NCBI GenBank assembly: GCA_046350375.1
Contig: JAXMAO010000006.1
Coordinates: forward strand, 124,001-188,000
DNA length: 64,000 bases
DNA from: JAXMAO01 sp046350375
Lineage (GTDB): Bacteria; Planctomycetota; Phycisphaerae; UBA1845; UTPLA1
Reading direction: 5' to 3'
Below are positions 51,154 to 60,456 of the stretch, one piece after another. A program made the translations under genes and the position numbers. Every line of letters begins with the position of its first letter. The stretch's first letter is position 1. The notes under the pieces were generated by a model that was given only the letters and a program-made list of their open reading frames with translations, did no database searches and was not told where the DNA came from.

Positions 51154-53307
51154 GTGATCGGGCGCGACGACTTGCTGGCCGACCTGACCCAGCCGCAGCG
51201 CGCGGCGGTGACGCACGCCGACGGGCCGCTGCTGGTGCTGGCGGGCGCGGGCAGCGGCAAGACGCGGGTGATTACGCGGCGGGCGGGCGCTTTGGCGCGG
51301 ACGGTGCGTCCGTGGGAGGTGCTGGCGATCACCTTCACGAACAAGGCGGCCGAGGAGATGCGCGAGCGGATCGCACACCTGGGCGTGGCGCGCGGGATGT
51401 GGGTCTGCACGTTCCACGCGCTGTGCGCGCGGCTGCTGCGTGAGCATGCCGAGCTGGCCGGGCTGGGGCGGAACTTCACGATCTTCGACCAGGCTGATCG
51501 GCTGGCGGCGGTGCGCGACTCGATCGTGGCGGTGGAGCTGTCGGTGGAGCACTATCGCCCGCGGACGATGGAGTGGCAGATCAGCTCGGCGAAGAACGCA
51601 GGGCTGGACGTGGAGACGTATGCCGAGCGGAACCGCGACTTCACCGGCCAGGCGGTGGCGCGGGTGTGGCGGGCGTATGACGAGCGAATGCGGCGGCAGA
51701 ACGCGGTCGACTTCGACGACCTGCTGTGCCGCACGGCGGAGCTGCTCGGAAGCCATCCGGCGGTGCGCGACGCGCTGGAGGAACGGTTCCGCTACCTGCT
51801 GATCGACGAATACCAGGACACCAATCGGCCGCAGTACCTGATCGCCGCGCGGCTGTCGGCACAGCGGCGGAACCTGTGCGCCACCGGCGACCCGGACCAG
51901 TCGATCTACGGCTGGCGCGGGGCGGACATCTCGAACATCCTGAACTTCGAGCACGACCACCCGGACGCGACGGTGGTGCGGCTGGAACAGAACTATCGCA
52001 GCACGCCGGCGATCCTGCGGGCGGCGAGCGGGCTGATCCGTCACAACCAGCGGCGCAAGCACAAGGAGCTGTGGACCGAGAACGCGTCGGGCGAGCCGGT
52101 GCGGGTGTGGGCCTGTGCCGACGAGCACGACGAGGCGCGGCGGATCGCGGCGGACATCGCGGCGCTCCGGCAGCAGGGCGGGCTGGCGGGCGAAGTGGCG
52201 ATTCTCTATCGCGTGACGGCGCTGACGCGCGTGCTGGAAGACGCGCTGCGGCAGGCGCAGATTCCGTATCAGATCGCCCGCGGCGTCGAGTTCTATGCGC
52301 GGAAGGAAATCAAGGACGTTCTGGCGTATCTGCGGCTGATCGTGAACCCGAGCGACGACGCGGCGTTCCGCCGGGCGATCGCCGAGCCGGCCCGCGGTGT
52401 CGGCAAGACAACGCTCGACCGGCTGGCGGAGTTCTGCGCCGGGCGCGGCCTGTCGCTCGACGCGGGGCTGGCGCACGCGGGAGAGATCGAGGGGCTGCGG
52501 ACGGCGCGGGCGAAGCTCAAGAGCTTTGCGGCGCTGCTGGCGGAGCTGCGCGGGCTGGAGCGGCGGCCGGTGCGGGCAGTGGTGGACGCGGTGCTGAAGC
52601 GGTCCGGCCTGGAGCGGGCGCTGAACGGGGACGCAGACCCGGAGAAGGCGGCGCTGAACAACGTGCTGGAGCTGGTTTCGGCGGCGGCGGACTACGACGC
52701 GCAGGAATCGGCCGGTACGCTGGAGGGATGGCTCGAGCAGGTGAGCCTGGTGAGCGACACCGACCGGCTGAACCTGGCGGATGGCGCGGTGACGCTGATG
52801 ACGCTGCACGCGGCCAAGGGGCTGGAGTTCGCGGCGGTCTACGTGGCGGGGCTGGAGGAAGAGCTGCTGCCGCACGCGCGGGCGATCGCCGATGGCGCGG
52901 GCGAGATCGAGGAGGAGCGGCGGCTGTGCTTCGTCGGGATGACGCGGGCGAAACGGCGGCTGACGCTGACGCACGCGCGCTATCGGGCGGTGCGCGGCCT
53001 GACGCAGCGGACGCTGGAGTCGCGCTTCCTGCGGGAGCTGCCGGAGGACGCGGTGGTGCTGCTGGACGCGACGGAGCCGGACGACGAGGGTCCGCGGCGG
53101 TCGGTTGAGCGCGAGTATGATGACGAGCCGGCCGACGTGGCCGAGTGGTACCCGGGCCGGCGGGTGCGACACGAGGATTATGGCGACGGGACGATCGTGC
53201 GGCTGGAGCCGCGCGGTCGGACGGCGTGGGTGCGGGTTCGGTTTGCACGGGCGGGCGAAAAGACGTTCGCCTTGTCGCACGCGCCGATCTCGCTGCTGGA
53301 AGCGTGA
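51154..53307 (+). CDS. UvrD/PcrA/Rep-type ATP-dependent DNA helicase
   Basis: This 717-residue superfamily 1A helicase has all motifs in order: Q-motif LTQPQRAAV, I AGAGSGKTRVI (residues 31-40), Ia TFTNKAAEEM, II LLIDEYQDTN, III GDPDQSIYGWRGA, IV LEQNYRST, V VTLMTLHAAKGLEF and VI RLCFVGMTRAKRRLTL. The C-terminal VRHEDYGDGTIV is the usual tail of PcrA-like proteins, which contacts RNA polymerase. It unwinds DNA 3'-5' in repair and replication restart. The GTG at 51154 follows AAAAGAGG. Pgi follows 3 bp later. Confidence 0.95.
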   Translation: MIGRDDLLADLTQPQRAAVTHADGPLLVLAGAGSGKTRVITRRAGALARTVRPWEVLAITFTNKAAEEMRERIAHLGVARGMWVCTFHALCARLLREHAELAGLGRNFTIFDQADRLAAVRDSIVAVELSVEHYRPRTMEWQISSAKNAGLDVETYAERNRDFTGQAVARVWRAYDERMRRQNAVDFDDLLCRTAELLGSHPAVRDALEERFRYLLIDEYQDTNRPQYLIAARLSAQRRNLCATGDPDQSIYGWRGADISNILNFEHDHPDATVVRLEQNYRSTPAILRAASGLIRHNQRRKHKELWTENASGEPVRVWACADEHDEARRIAADIAALRQQGGLAGEVAILYRVTALTRVLEDALRQAQIPYQIARGVEFYARKEIKDVLAYLRLIVNPSDDAAFRRAIAEPARGVGKTTLDRLAEFCAGRGLSLDAGLAHAGEIEGLRTARAKLKSFAALLAELRGLERRPVRAVVDAVLKRSGLERALNGDADPEKAALNNVLELVSAAADYDAQESAGTLEGWLEQVSLVSDTDRLNLADGAVTLMTLHAAKGLEFAAVYVAGLEEELLPHARAIADGAGEIEEERRLCFVGMTRAKRRLTLTHARYRAVRGLTQRTLESRFLRELPEDAVVLLDATEPDDEGPRRSVEREYDDEPADVAEWYPGRRVRHEDYGDGTIVRLEPRGRTAWVRVRFARAGEKTFALSHAPISLLEA

Positions 53308-53310
53308 GCG

Positions 53311-54726
53311 ATGGGTGCAAGAGAGATCGTCAAGCTGGAACATGAACACGCGCTGGCGGCGGCCGTGGGGGCCGAGCATGGCGTTCGGCCCGACGAGCTG
53401 GGCGGCGTGGCGGAGCGGCTGGGCACGATCGTGGCGCGGGTGACGGCCGAAGAGCGCGGCGGGGCGCATCGCTGGCGGTCGTTGCCAAGCGACGGGGCGA
53501 TGCGACAGGAGGTGGCGGCGGCGGTGACGCGGCATCGGCCGGGCTGCAAGAACCTGGTGGTGCTGGGGATCGGCGGGTCGGCGCTGGGGAACACCGCGCT
53601 GCAGACGGCGCTGAACTCGCCGCTCTACAACCTGCTGCCGGCCCCGCGCCGGCCGGGGCCGCGGCTGTTCGTGCTCGACAACGTCGACCCGGTCTGGATC
53701 GGCGAGCTGCTGGACCTGCTGGAGCCGGAGCTGCGCGAGACAACGTTCAACGTCATCAGCAAGTCGGGCGAGACGGCCGAGACGGCGTCGCAGTTCCTGG
53801 TGTTCTGGTCGCGGCTGGAGGAGCGGCTGGGCCGGGCCGACGCGGCGCAGCGGCTGGTGGTGACGACCGACCCGGTGGGCGGGGCGTTGCGGCGGCTGGC
53901 GGGCAAGATGCGGTTCGCGACGCTGCCGGTGCCGGAGGGCGTGGGCGGGCGGTTTTCGGTGCTGTCGGCAGTGGGGCTTTTCAGCGCGGCGATGTGCGGG
54001 ATCGACATCGACGAGGTGCTGGCCGGTGCGGCGGCGATGCTGCCGGCGACGGCGGCGGCGCGGCTGGAGGAGAACCCGGCGGCGATGATCGCGGCGATTC
54101 ACTTCGCGCTGTACGGGCGCGGCAAGCGGCTGCACGTGATGATGCCCTACGCGCAGCAGCTGCGCGACCTGGCGGACTGGTATCGGCAGCTGTGGGCCGA
54201 GAGCCTGGGCAAGCGGGTCGATCGCGGCGGGGCGGAGGTGTTCGCGGGCGCGACGCCGATCAAGGCGCTGGGGGCGACCGATCAGCACTCGCAGGTGCAG
54301 CTCTATCGCGAGGGGCCGAACGACAAGGTGTTCACGCTGCTGGCGGCGGAGAAGTTCGACCGCGACGTTTCGATTCCGGCGGCGTTTGGCGACGAGGAGA
54401 CGCTGGCCTACCTGGCGTCTGCGACAATGGGGCAGCTGCTGAACACGGAGCGCGTGGCGACCGAGATGGCGCTGGTGCAGTCGGCCCGGCCGTGCCTGAC
54501 GGTGCGCTTCGCGCGGGTCAGTCCGTATGCGGTGGGGTCGTTCATCGCGCTGTATGAGGCGGCGACGGTGCTGATGGGCGGCCTGCTGAACATCGACCCG
54601 TACGATCAGCCGGCCGTGCAACTGGGGAAGGAATACACCTATGCGCTGATGGGCCGGGCGGGCTACGAGGCGCAGGCGGCCGAGCTGCGGACGCGGCTGG
54701 GGTCGCGGGCGCCGGGCGGACGGTAG
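53311..54726 (+). CDS. pgi: Glucose-6-phosphate isomerase
   Basis: This 471-residue enzyme interconverts glucose-6-phosphate and fructose-6-phosphate. The phosphate-binding motif GIGGSALGNTALQTAL, NVISKSGETAETASQFLVF, the catalytic segment GATDQHSQVQLYREGPNDKVF, and the late QLGKEYTYALMGR lysine are all present. It is of the shorter bacterial type. It could supply fructose-6-phosphate for GDP-mannose as well as glycolysis; manC follows 45 bp downstream on the same strand. The ATG at 53311 lies 3 bp after the helicase stop. Confidence 0.95.
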   Translation: MGAREIVKLEHEHALAAAVGAEHGVRPDELGGVAERLGTIVARVTAEERGGAHRWRSLPSDGAMRQEVAAAVTRHRPGCKNLVVLGIGGSALGNTALQTALNSPLYNLLPAPRRPGPRLFVLDNVDPVWIGELLDLLEPELRETTFNVISKSGETAETASQFLVFWSRLEERLGRADAAQRLVVTTDPVGGALRRLAGKMRFATLPVPEGVGGRFSVLSAVGLFSAAMCGIDIDEVLAGAAAMLPATAAARLEENPAAMIAAIHFALYGRGKRLHVMMPYAQQLRDLADWYRQLWAESLGKRVDRGGAEVFAGATPIKALGATDQHSQVQLYREGPNDKVFTLLAAEKFDRDVSIPAAFGDEETLAYLASATMGQLLNTERVATEMALVQSARPCLTVRFARVSPYAVGSFIALYEAATVLMGGLLNIDPYDQPAVQLGKEYTYALMGRAGYEAQAAELRTRLGSRAPGGR

Positions 54727-54771
54727 CCGGGGGCGCTTTTGTCGCGGCGCGGGGTCGGCTAATCTGCGCGC

Positions 54772-55845
54772 ATGGAGCGCGTCGCGGTCATCATGGCGGG
54801 GGGATCGGGGACACGGTTGTGGCCGCTCTCGCGGCGCGATCGGCCCAAGCAGCTCGTGCGGCTGATTGAGGGGAAAAGCTTGCTGCGGCTGTCGTTCGAG
54901 CGGCTGGCCGGGCTGGTGCCGGCTTCCGGGGTGATGGTGATTGCGGCCGAGGCACACCTGGACGCGATCGCGGCCGAGGTGCCGGAGCTGCCGCGCGAGA
55001 ACCTGGTCGGCGAGCCGTGCGGTCGCGACACGGCCAACGCGGTGGCGCTGTCGGCGGCGATCGTGGCGGCGCGGTGGCCGGACGCGGTGATGGGCGTGTT
55101 CACGGCGGATCACGTCATTCGGCCGGTCGAGCGTTTCGCGGCGGCGGTTCGCACGGGGTTTGAACTGGCGGAGGCGTCGGCCGACACGCTGGTGACGTTT
55201 GGCATTCGAGCGACGCACGCCCACACCGGGCTGGGATATGTGCAGCGCGGGGCTCCTCTGGGGCCCGCGGTCTATGCCGTGCAGCGGTTTCGCGAGAAGC
55301 CGGACGCCGAGACGGCGGCGGGCTACGTCGCGAGCGGCGAGTACTATTGGAACAGCGGCATGTTCGCGTGGCGGCCGGCGACGGTGCTGGCGCAGCTGCG
55401 GCAGCGGCTGCCGGAGTCGCATGCGCTGGTGACGGAAGTGGCCGCGGGCTGGCCGGGGGCGGCGGCGCGGCAGATGCTGGCCGATCGGTACGGTTCGCTG
55501 ACGCGGATCTCGATCGACTTCGCGGTGATGGAACATGCGCCGAAGGTGGCGGTGGTCGAGATGCCGGTGGAGTGGCACGACGTGGGGAGCTGGCCGGCGC
55601 TGGTGGAGGTGCTGGGGCGTGACGCGGCCGGCAACACGATCGCGGCGACGCACGCGGCGACGCGCAACGCGACGGGGAATCTGATCGTGAGCGAAGAGGG
55701 TCACCTGGTGGCGCTGGTGGGCGTGCAGGACTTGGCGGTGGTGCATGCGCGGCACGCGACCCTGGTTTGCCGGCTGGCGGACGCACAGCGGGTGCGTGAG
55801 CTGGTGAGCGAGATCGAGCAGCGCTATTCCGGGCGATACAGCTGA
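54772..55845 (+). CDS. manC: Mannose-1-phosphate guanylyltransferase
   Basis: This 357-residue enzyme makes GDP-mannose from mannose-1-phosphate and GTP. It has the nucleotidyltransferase opening VIMAGGSGTRLWPLSRRDRPKQ, GVFTADHVIRPVERF, the sugar-binding FREKPDAETAAGYV with YYWNSGMFAWRP, and FAVMEHAPKVAVVEMPVEWHDVGSW. It lacks the C-terminal mannose-6-phosphate isomerase domain found in two-domain homologues. Its product would feed the AlgD-like dehydrogenase at 36374. A weak TAATCT -10-like box lies shortly upstream of the ATG. Confidence 0.93.
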   Translation: MERVAVIMAGGSGTRLWPLSRRDRPKQLVRLIEGKSLLRLSFERLAGLVPASGVMVIAAEAHLDAIAAEVPELPRENLVGEPCGRDTANAVALSAAIVAARWPDAVMGVFTADHVIRPVERFAAAVRTGFELAEASADTLVTFGIRATHAHTGLGYVQRGAPLGPAVYAVQRFREKPDAETAAGYVASGEYYWNSGMFAWRPATVLAQLRQRLPESHALVTEVAAGWPGAAARQMLADRYGSLTRISIDFAVMEHAPKVAVVEMPVEWHDVGSWPALVEVLGRDAAGNTIAATHAATRNATGNLIVSEEGHLVALVGVQDLAVVHARHATLVCRLADAQRVRELVSEIEQRYSGRYS

Positions 55846-55869
55846 GCGCGGCAAGGCGACGGCGGGCGG

Positions 55870-56298
55870 ATGGACGTGGCACGCTATCTCGGGATCGATT
55901 TCGGACGGCGTCGGATCGGGCTGGCGATCGGCGACGACGAGCTGCGGATCGCCGCGCCGCTGGAGCAACTGACGGCCGCGGGGGCGGTCGATCGCGATGC
56001 GGCGGCCGTCGCTGCGGTGGCGCGGCGCGAATCGGTCGGCGCTCTGGTGGTGGGCCTGCCGATCCACATGAACGGCGCGCTGGGGGCCGAGGCGCAGGAG
56101 GTGCGGCGGTTCGCGGCGGCGTTGCGCCTGGTGTGGAGCGGCGCGATTCACGAGCAAGACGAGCGGCTGACGAGCGTCGCGGCGGACGAGGCGCTGGCGG
56201 CGGGCGGACTCGGTCGCGACGCGCGGCGTGCCCGGCGCGACATGCTGGCGGCGGCGGCGATGCTGCAGATGTTTCTGGACGGCATGCCTCGGCAATAG
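55870..56298 (+). CDS. ruvX: Putative pre-16S rRNA nuclease RuvX (YqgF)
   Basis: This 142-residue RNase-H-fold protein has the family motifs RYLGIDFGRRRIGLAIGD, GALVVGLPIHMNGALG, and DERLTSVAADEAL with the acidic catalytic residues. Homologues process the 5' end of 16S rRNA; the older Holliday-junction-resolvase name is less certain. It starts 24 bp after the manC stop. Its length is normal for the family. Confidence 0.93.
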   Translation: MDVARYLGIDFGRRRIGLAIGDDELRIAAPLEQLTAAGAVDRDAAAVAAVARRESVGALVVGLPIHMNGALGAEAQEVRRFAAALRLVWSGAIHEQDERLTSVAADEALAAGGLGRDARRARRDMLAAAAMLQMFLDGMPRQ

Positions 56299-56428
56299 CG
56301 GCACTCGGGCGGGGCGGCGGAGCGGCGTGCGGGGCACGGCGGGTCGATTTTTGTGGGCGGGCGCGGCGGCGCGCGGTAGGATGTCGGCGGGCGGTCGGTG
56401 CGGCGATCGGGTCGCGGCAGGTGCGACG

Positions 56429-56875
56429 ATGAATACGCGCGAAGTGTGGTGCGGCGCCGCGGTGGGCGAGCGGTTCGAGGTCGAGATCGATCGCGCGACG
56501 GTCGACGCGTTCTGGCGGCTGGGGCGGGCGCTGGAGGCGGGGGCGCCGCGCGACCGCGAGGTGTTCACGCTCGGCCGGTGCATCGGCGGAACGACCGGCG
56601 TGACGGCGGTTCTGTTCGCGCACGGTGAGCGCGACGACCCGGCGGCGTTTGCCATGTCGAAGCTGATGTATGGCGGCGATCAGCCGATGCTCGACGCCTA
56701 CTGGCAGTCGCCGGACGATCCGGTGGTATTTCGCCTGGCGCGGGCGGTCTATCGGGCGGCGCCGCAGGCCAAGCTCGGGGCAAGCGGAGACCGGGAGGAA
56801 GGCGGCGCGGTGATCTTCGACGTATCGGGCGAGCAGGCGCGGTTGGCCGGGGTGCGGTTTCCGGTCGAACTGTAG
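56429..56875 (+). CDS. Hypothetical protein (148 residues)
   Basis: I do not recognise this soluble protein. It has an alternating strand-helix pattern: REVWCGAAVGERFEVEIDRATVDAFWRLGRALE, then GRCIGGTTGVTAVLFAH, AFAMSKLMYGGDQPMLDAYW, and AVIFDVSGEQARLAGVRFPVEL. No signal peptide or metal motif is visible. The ATG at 56429 was chosen because it starts a conserved-looking N-terminus; an upstream extension would run through the spacer after ruvX. It lies 60 bp before the FHA gene on the same strand. Confidence 0.6.
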   Translation: MNTREVWCGAAVGERFEVEIDRATVDAFWRLGRALEAGAPRDREVFTLGRCIGGTTGVTAVLFAHGERDDPAAFAMSKLMYGGDQPMLDAYWQSPDDPVVFRLARAVYRAAPQAKLGASGDREEGGAVIFDVSGEQARLAGVRFPVEL

Positions 56876-56935
56876 CGGACAGGGCGGCGCCGGCGCGGGC
56901 CGGCACCGTCGGGCAGGGCCCCGCGGACGTCGCAT

Positions 56936-58519
56936 ATGCGGATTTTCGTGCTCGAAAATGACGCCATGATGATGGACCGCACCTTCGGCCCGCAGCCGAT
57001 CCTCATCGGCTCGTCGGGCGACTGCACCGTCGTGCTGCCCGATGCGCAGGTGGCGGCGCGGCATCTGCGGCTGGTGCCTAACGGCGCCGGCGACTGGTCG
57101 CTGCAACTGGTCGACACGCGCACGCCGGTGAAGCTGAACGGCACGGCGATTAGCGAGGGGCAGAGAATCAAGGACCGCGACGAGATTGCGGTCGGGCGCT
57201 ACGTCCTAAAGGTCTACCTCTCGATGGAAGGCGCGTCGGGCACGCTGCGTGCCGCGCGCCGCGACGACGGCTTGCCGGCCGGCGCGATCCTGGTCAGCCA
57301 TGCCGGCACCGCGTCGATTCCGATCTCAAAACTGAGCGAGGCGGCCCAGCTGGCGATGGAGCTGTCGGGCCTGGCGACCGTCGAACTGGTGATGGAGCGG
57401 GCGCTGCCGGCGACGCTGGCGGCGTTTCACGCCTCGGCCGGGACGATCTGCGCCCGGGTGCGCACGGCGGCCGGGCTGGAGGTGGTGCGGTCGGTCGATG
57501 CGCGCGGCCGGCCGACCGACCCGCAGCCCAACGTGGCGAAGATGCACGAGCGGTGTCAGCGGACGCAGTATCGGGTGTGCGTGCCGGATGCGGAGACGCT
57601 CGGGGTGTCGTCGCTGATGGCGGTGCCGATCCTGGGCGCCAAGGGGGCGGTGATCGGCATGCTGTACGTCGAGTCGCAGGCGAGCGACGTGCGCTACGAC
57701 GGAACGGCGCTCGACGGTCTGACCGCCTGGGCGGCGGCGATTGCCGGGCCGCTCGAACGGGCGATTCACGGCGTCGTGGTGGCGCGGCAGGAGATGGCCG
57801 ATCGCGAACTGACCACGGCGCGGGCCGTGCAGGACGCGTTGACGGTGCGCGGCATGCCGCACTGGCCGGACCTGCAGGTGGCGGCGCTGCGCCGCCCGGG
57901 CGCGGCGCGGGTCCGCGACGTGTATGACCTGCTGCGGCTGGCGAACCGCACCGTGGCGCTGGTGGTGGCGCGAATTGACGCGCCGCCGACCATGCTGGCG
58001 CGGCTGATGTCGGAGGTCCGGGCGGCCTTCCGGGTGTCGAGCCTGCATGCCGACGCGCCGCACGTGCTGGCGCGGGCGATCAACTGGCTGGTGCACGAAG
58101 GGGCGGTGGCGTGGACGGTGGAGTTGGCGACGGCGTGGATCATGCCGGCCAGCGGCGTGGTGAAGTATTGCGTGGCGGGGTCTGAGAACTGGCTCGGGAA
58201 GATCGCCGACGGCGACTGGCATCGATTCGACGCGGTGGAAATGCCGGCGATCGGCAAGTCGCGCGGATTCGCGTACACGTCGAGCACCGAGTCGCTGGCG
58301 CCCGGCGAGCCGCTGGTGATGATGACCGACGGATTCGAGACGCTGACCAGCGCCAGCGGCGAGCGGTTCGGCCGGCGCGGCGTGGTGGAGTGCCTGCGCG
58401 ACACGGCCGGCATGGCGATCAACACGCAACTGGCCGATGTGGCGCGCGAGCTGGACGAATTCGTGGTCGGCGGCGCGGCGCCGGACGATGCGACGATTGT
58501 CGTCGCGGCGCGGCCGTAG
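56936..58519 (+). CDS. FHA-GAF-PP2C/SpoIIE-like signalling protein
   Basis: This 527-residue protein begins with an FHA domain (about residues 1-100, with ILIGSSGDCTVVLPDAQVAARHLRL; the usual Arg of IGR is replaced by Ser). A GAF domain follows (about 130-290, including SSLMAVPILGAKGAVIGMLYVES). It ends with a SpoIIE/RsbU-like phosphatase fold (about 300-527). The late PP2C motifs LVMMTDGFETL and GAAPDDATIVVAA are intact, but the early GGDxYD and GDVxGHG blocks are replaced by VRDVYD and ARIDAPP. It may be a phosphatase with altered metal binding or an inactive relay in a sigma-factor network. The ATG at 56936 gives the FHA start. Confidence 0.85.
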   Translation: MRIFVLENDAMMMDRTFGPQPILIGSSGDCTVVLPDAQVAARHLRLVPNGAGDWSLQLVDTRTPVKLNGTAISEGQRIKDRDEIAVGRYVLKVYLSMEGASGTLRAARRDDGLPAGAILVSHAGTASIPISKLSEAAQLAMELSGLATVELVMERALPATLAAFHASAGTICARVRTAAGLEVVRSVDARGRPTDPQPNVAKMHERCQRTQYRVCVPDAETLGVSSLMAVPILGAKGAVIGMLYVESQASDVRYDGTALDGLTAWAAAIAGPLERAIHGVVVARQEMADRELTTARAVQDALTVRGMPHWPDLQVAALRRPGAARVRDVYDLLRLANRTVALVVARIDAPPTMLARLMSEVRAAFRVSSLHADAPHVLARAINWLVHEGAVAWTVELATAWIMPASGVVKYCVAGSENWLGKIADGDWHRFDAVEMPAIGKSRGFAYTSSTESLAPGEPLVMMTDGFETLTSASGERFGRRGVVECLRDTAGMAINTQLADVARELDEFVVGGAAPDDATIVVAARP

Positions 58520-58689
58520 GGCGTTTTTCACTCGGCCGTGGCGGTCGGTGGCGGGTTACGCGGCACATCGAGGACACGGGCTGAATGCCCGTAGCGCCCA
58601 ATCGTCTGGCTTCGCGACGCTTGCGTGAATGACGTCCTGCCGGCGCGATATTCGCAACGCCGCGCGGGGCACGGGGGAGCCATCGAGAG

Positions 58690-59319
58690 TCAGGGTGTTG
58701 GGCGGCCCGGGACGGGCGGGTCGTCGTTGCTGCCGGCGAGCTGCTCGAGCAGCAGGCCGATGGTCTGCTCGACCGCGGCGGGCGAGGTGTGACCGGGGAT
58801 GTCGAGCGGCTTGATAAAGGCGAAGCCGATGCCGGAGTGGATGAGCTGCCAGGCGAGCCCGGCAGGCATGACGTCCTTTCGCACCTGTCCGGCGTGCTGG
58901 GCCGTGCGGATGAGCTGGGTGAGAAACCGAGCGTAGCCCTGATAGTGGCGGCGCAGGGCCGCGAGAATGAGCGGGTCGCTGATTTCCGACTGGGCATGAA
59001 AGATAATGTGGTAGAAGCGGCCGAGGCGCGGATGGGTGGCCGGGTTGAGCCGGAGCAGGACGCGGAGCTTGTCCATCGGCGAGCGCAGCGGGGCGATGGC
59101 GTGGCGCCACTCGCTGAGCGATTCACGGCTGGCGCGATCGAGCAGCGCGACGAACATCGCCTGCTTGCTCGAAAAGTGGCGGTAAAGCACCGGCTCGCTG
59201 ACGCCGGCGGTGCGCGCGAGGATGGCCGTGGTGGTGCCGCGATAGCCGTGCGTGGCGAAGCAGACGACGGCCGCCTCGAGGATCTGCCGGCGGCGATCGG
59301 TGGCGTTCATTCGAGACAT
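58690..59319 (-). CDS. TetR-family transcriptional regulator
   Basis: This 209-residue protein has an N-terminal TetR helix-turn-helix (residues 5-55): RRRQILEAAVVCFATHGYRGTTTAILARTAGVSEPVLYRHFSSKQAMFVALLD. A helical ligand domain follows with RFYHIIFHAQSEISDPLILAALRRHYQGY. It probably represses a nearby gene until a small molecule binds; the target is unknown. Start at the ATG at 59319 (MSRMNAT); a further ATG three codons later is possible. The 222-bp spacer upstream holds no gene that I can support. Confidence 0.9.
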   Translation of the reverse strand: MSRMNATDRRRQILEAAVVCFATHGYRGTTTAILARTAGVSEPVLYRHFSSKQAMFVALLDRASRESLSEWRHAIAPLRSPMDKLRVLLRLNPATHPRLGRFYHIIFHAQSEISDPLILAALRRHYQGYARFLTQLIRTAQHAGQVRKDVMPAGLAWQLIHSGIGFAFIKPLDIPGHTSPAAVEQTIGLLLEQLAGSNDDPPVPGRPTP

Positions 59320-59541
59320 GCAACAGAACCCCACCCCGAACGCGGCCGGCGCGGGCGCGATCGGTCGGATGGCGGCCGGTCAGCCGGGCGGCGGCACACA
59401 TCGGCGCCGCACAGCGCGGCGGCGAGTGTAGCGACGGTCGGGCGTGGAATCACGCGCGGCCACGGGGCTGTCCCGGCAGGGCACGGAAGCTCTGTGTCCC
59501 CGGCTCCCCGCAACGGGCGATCAGCCGATCGGGGCCGGGCT

Positions 59542-60420
59542 CTAGGGCTCGCGGCCGTAGTCGTCGGCGGACTCCTGCGGCGGCGGCAGGTCGGCGTTGG
59601 CGGGCGACCAGGCGGCGTCCAGGCCGCGGCCGGTGCCGTGCAGCAGGCAGGGGGCGACGTACCAGGCGATGAACGATTCGGACACGGAAGTCATGTGGCC
59701 GCCGTCCCAGCCGGCGTCGGCGAACTCGGCCTGGTAGGGGATGTTGAGCAGTTTGCGATACTGCCGGCGGGTTTCGGGCAGGGCGTTGCGCGAGATGCGG
59801 AAGCCGGCCAGCCCGGCGACGCCGTCGGAGGCGTCGGCGCGATCGACGGTGCCGGTGTAGGGGACGATGTCGTTGAGGATGCGATCGTTGTAGGAGTAAT
59901 AGACCAGCAGCCGGCCGGAGATGCGGCGCAGGGCGCGCGTCAGGTCATAGCGGCTGGAGAGGCTGCAGCCGAGGAAGCAGGCGCCGTCGATGCGGATGGA
60001 ATCGGGAAGCGACTCGAGCGCGAAGGTGGCCACGCCGGTTCCGGCCGACAAAGCAAGCAGGTAGATGGGGGCGTCGGGGTTCTGCCGGTGATAGCGCCGG
60101 ATGTCGTTGGCGAGGTCGAGCCCCTTCTGGCGATTGCGGCTGAGGTTGACCTGATCGACGGCCGAGCCGAAGCCCTGCCAGGTGACGACCTCGACATAGC
60201 CGGGAAAGCCGGCGGCGCGCATGCCGCGCGGCACGGAGAGAAAGCCGACGTTTCCGAGCGGGCCGGCGCCGCCGACGTAGTAGGCGATGCCGCGCGAGCG
60301 GCTGCCGTCCTGCACGAGATCGGCGCCGAGGCGCACGGGCAGGCTGCAGGCCGGGACGAAAAGCGATGCGAGGATGCAGAGCGTCGGCAGGGCGCGACGC
60401 CGATGGGGGCAACGGATCAA
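59542..60420 (-). CDS. Alpha/beta-hydrolase-like lipoprotein
   Basis: This 292-residue protein starts with a basic n-region, a hydrophobic core and a lipobox-like VPAC (Cys25). It then has RGIAYYVGGAGPLGN, EVVTWQGFGSAVDQ, and PIYLLALSAGTGVATFALE with a probable Ser125 nucleophile (LSAG instead of the strict GxSxG). Later LLVYYSYNDRILND has a possible acid residue, and AGWDGGHMTSVSESF a possible catalytic His. It looks like a serine esterase or lipase of the envelope, with unknown substrate. The TTG at 60420 gives a proper signal peptide; it is the only plausible start nearby. Confidence 0.72.
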   Translation of the reverse strand: MIRCPHRRRALPTLCILASLFVPACSLPVRLGADLVQDGSRSRGIAYYVGGAGPLGNVGFLSVPRGMRAAGFPGYVEVVTWQGFGSAVDQVNLSRNRQKGLDLANDIRRYHRQNPDAPIYLLALSAGTGVATFALESLPDSIRIDGACFLGCSLSSRYDLTRALRRISGRLLVYYSYNDRILNDIVPYTGTVDRADASDGVAGLAGFRISRNALPETRRQYRKLLNIPYQAEFADAGWDGGHMTSVSESFIAWYVAPCLLHGTGRGLDAAWSPANADLPPPQESADDYGREP

Positions 60421-60456
60421 GAATCACACTCCCGGCCGCGAGGTCGAGCGGGCGGA

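Noticed and set aside
50971..56655. A 1,894-codon open frame on the minus strand
   Set aside because: It lies antisense to four recognised genes (UvrD, Pgi, ManC, RuvX), is Arg/Pro/His-rich without family resemblance, and is a high-GC shadow frame.
58575..58592. GGGC-TGAAT-GCCC hairpin as a terminator after the FHA gene
   Set aside because: The stem is only four base pairs, has no T-tract, and is unremarkable at this GC content.
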